Shown here piece by piece: positions 63,983-64,000 of a DNA stretch of 64,000 bases (position 1 is the stretch's first letter; each line of letters starts with the position of its first letter). The notes below the pieces were generated by a model that ran no database searches, was not told where the DNA came from, and saw only the letters and a list, made by a program, of their open reading frames with translations. Both the position numbers and the translations under genes were made by a program. The DNA is taken from the NCBI RefSeq assembly GCF_002571225.1, contig NZ_NVEC01000023.1, positions 36,475 through 100,474 on the forward strand, in the 5' to 3' direction. This stretch comes from Bacillus sp. AFS059628 (GTDB taxonomy: Bacteria; Bacillota; Bacilli; Bacillales; Bacillaceae_G).

Positions 63983-64000
63983 CCCACATCCATCAACTTA
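63983..64000 (+). repeat. IS231-type left end at the window edge
   Basis: CACATCCATCAACTTA matches the left end CATGCCCATCAACTTA with small changes, and the preceding GGTACCACCCC fits the IS231 target pattern. An element probably continues past the window. Confidence 0.6.

Overview
The window is AT-rich DNA of a Bacillus cereus group organism (B. cereus/B. thuringiensis type). The evidence is family content: IS231-type (IS4 family) and IS240-type (IS6 family) elements, a FosB thiol transferase, a Gram-positive chloramphenicol acetyltransferase with a leader-peptide attenuator, B. cereus-type secreted proteins, and AGGAGG-type ribosome binding sites throughout. There are no rRNA, tRNA or housekeeping genes. 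It is therefore an accessory region, either a large plasmid or a genomic island; the sequence alone does not decide which.

Bases 1-44000 are a crowded and decaying island of detoxification, resistance and efflux genes. Intact members include an MBL-fold hydrolase, two TetR regulators with visible operators, LysE and MFS exporters, several GNAT acetyltransferases, FosB, RidA, an ArsR regulator with a flavodoxin-fold reductase, an ANT(9)/ANT(3'')-like nucleotidyltransferase, a PNPOx-fold protein, a cytidine deaminase, a DUF1349 protein, an HrtBA-like ABC exporter, CAT, MarR, ElaA, a CGNR zinc-finger protein and a DAO-family oxidase. Between them lie many broken genes: DHA2 transporter, alpha-amylase, MerR, DUF1801, beta-lactamase-fold hydrolase, GNATs, MOSC, YitT/YczE, resolvase and others. 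IS231-type ends recur over the whole stretch and delimit cassettes. A membrane-anchored alpha-amylase gene was hit twice: a fosB-carrying IS231 entered its signal peptide (11235-13612), and an ACT-domain cassette entered its C-terminal part (14576-15991). Both insertions have exact 11-bp target duplications. A third cassette (41770-43816) holds a GNAT gene between long inverted repeats that resemble two IS231 3' ends, and two short IS231-ended MITEs lie at 36118 and 41631. Deletion scars and gene fragments (827-1151, 3384, 19120, 25840) show repeated local duplication and loss.

Bases 44000-49000 look like a plasmid or mobile-element maintenance segment: a ribbon-helix-helix-like protein, a broken AbrB gene, an XRE regulator, and a tyrosine recombinase split by a -1 frame change exactly at an A AAA AAG heptamer. 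Also here are a 15-7-15 inverted repeat that looks like a recombination core, a 44-bp perfect palindrome, and two small DNA-binding proteins.

Bases 49000-59400 are an antagonism and secretion segment: several Sec-exported small proteins (two with glycine-rich hydrophobic C-terminal helices), a 51-aa type I toxin-like ORF, a WXG100-WHH nuclease with its SUKH immunity protein, a secreted toxin-44-like protein, and a divergent secreted C39-type cysteine peptidase with three PA14-like modules followed by a small membrane partner. Bases 59900-62400 hold a BlaI/M56-peptidase pair with two BlaI operators, whose sensor domain is not a penicillin-binding domain. The window ends in a membrane protein, remnants, and the left end of another IS231-type element.
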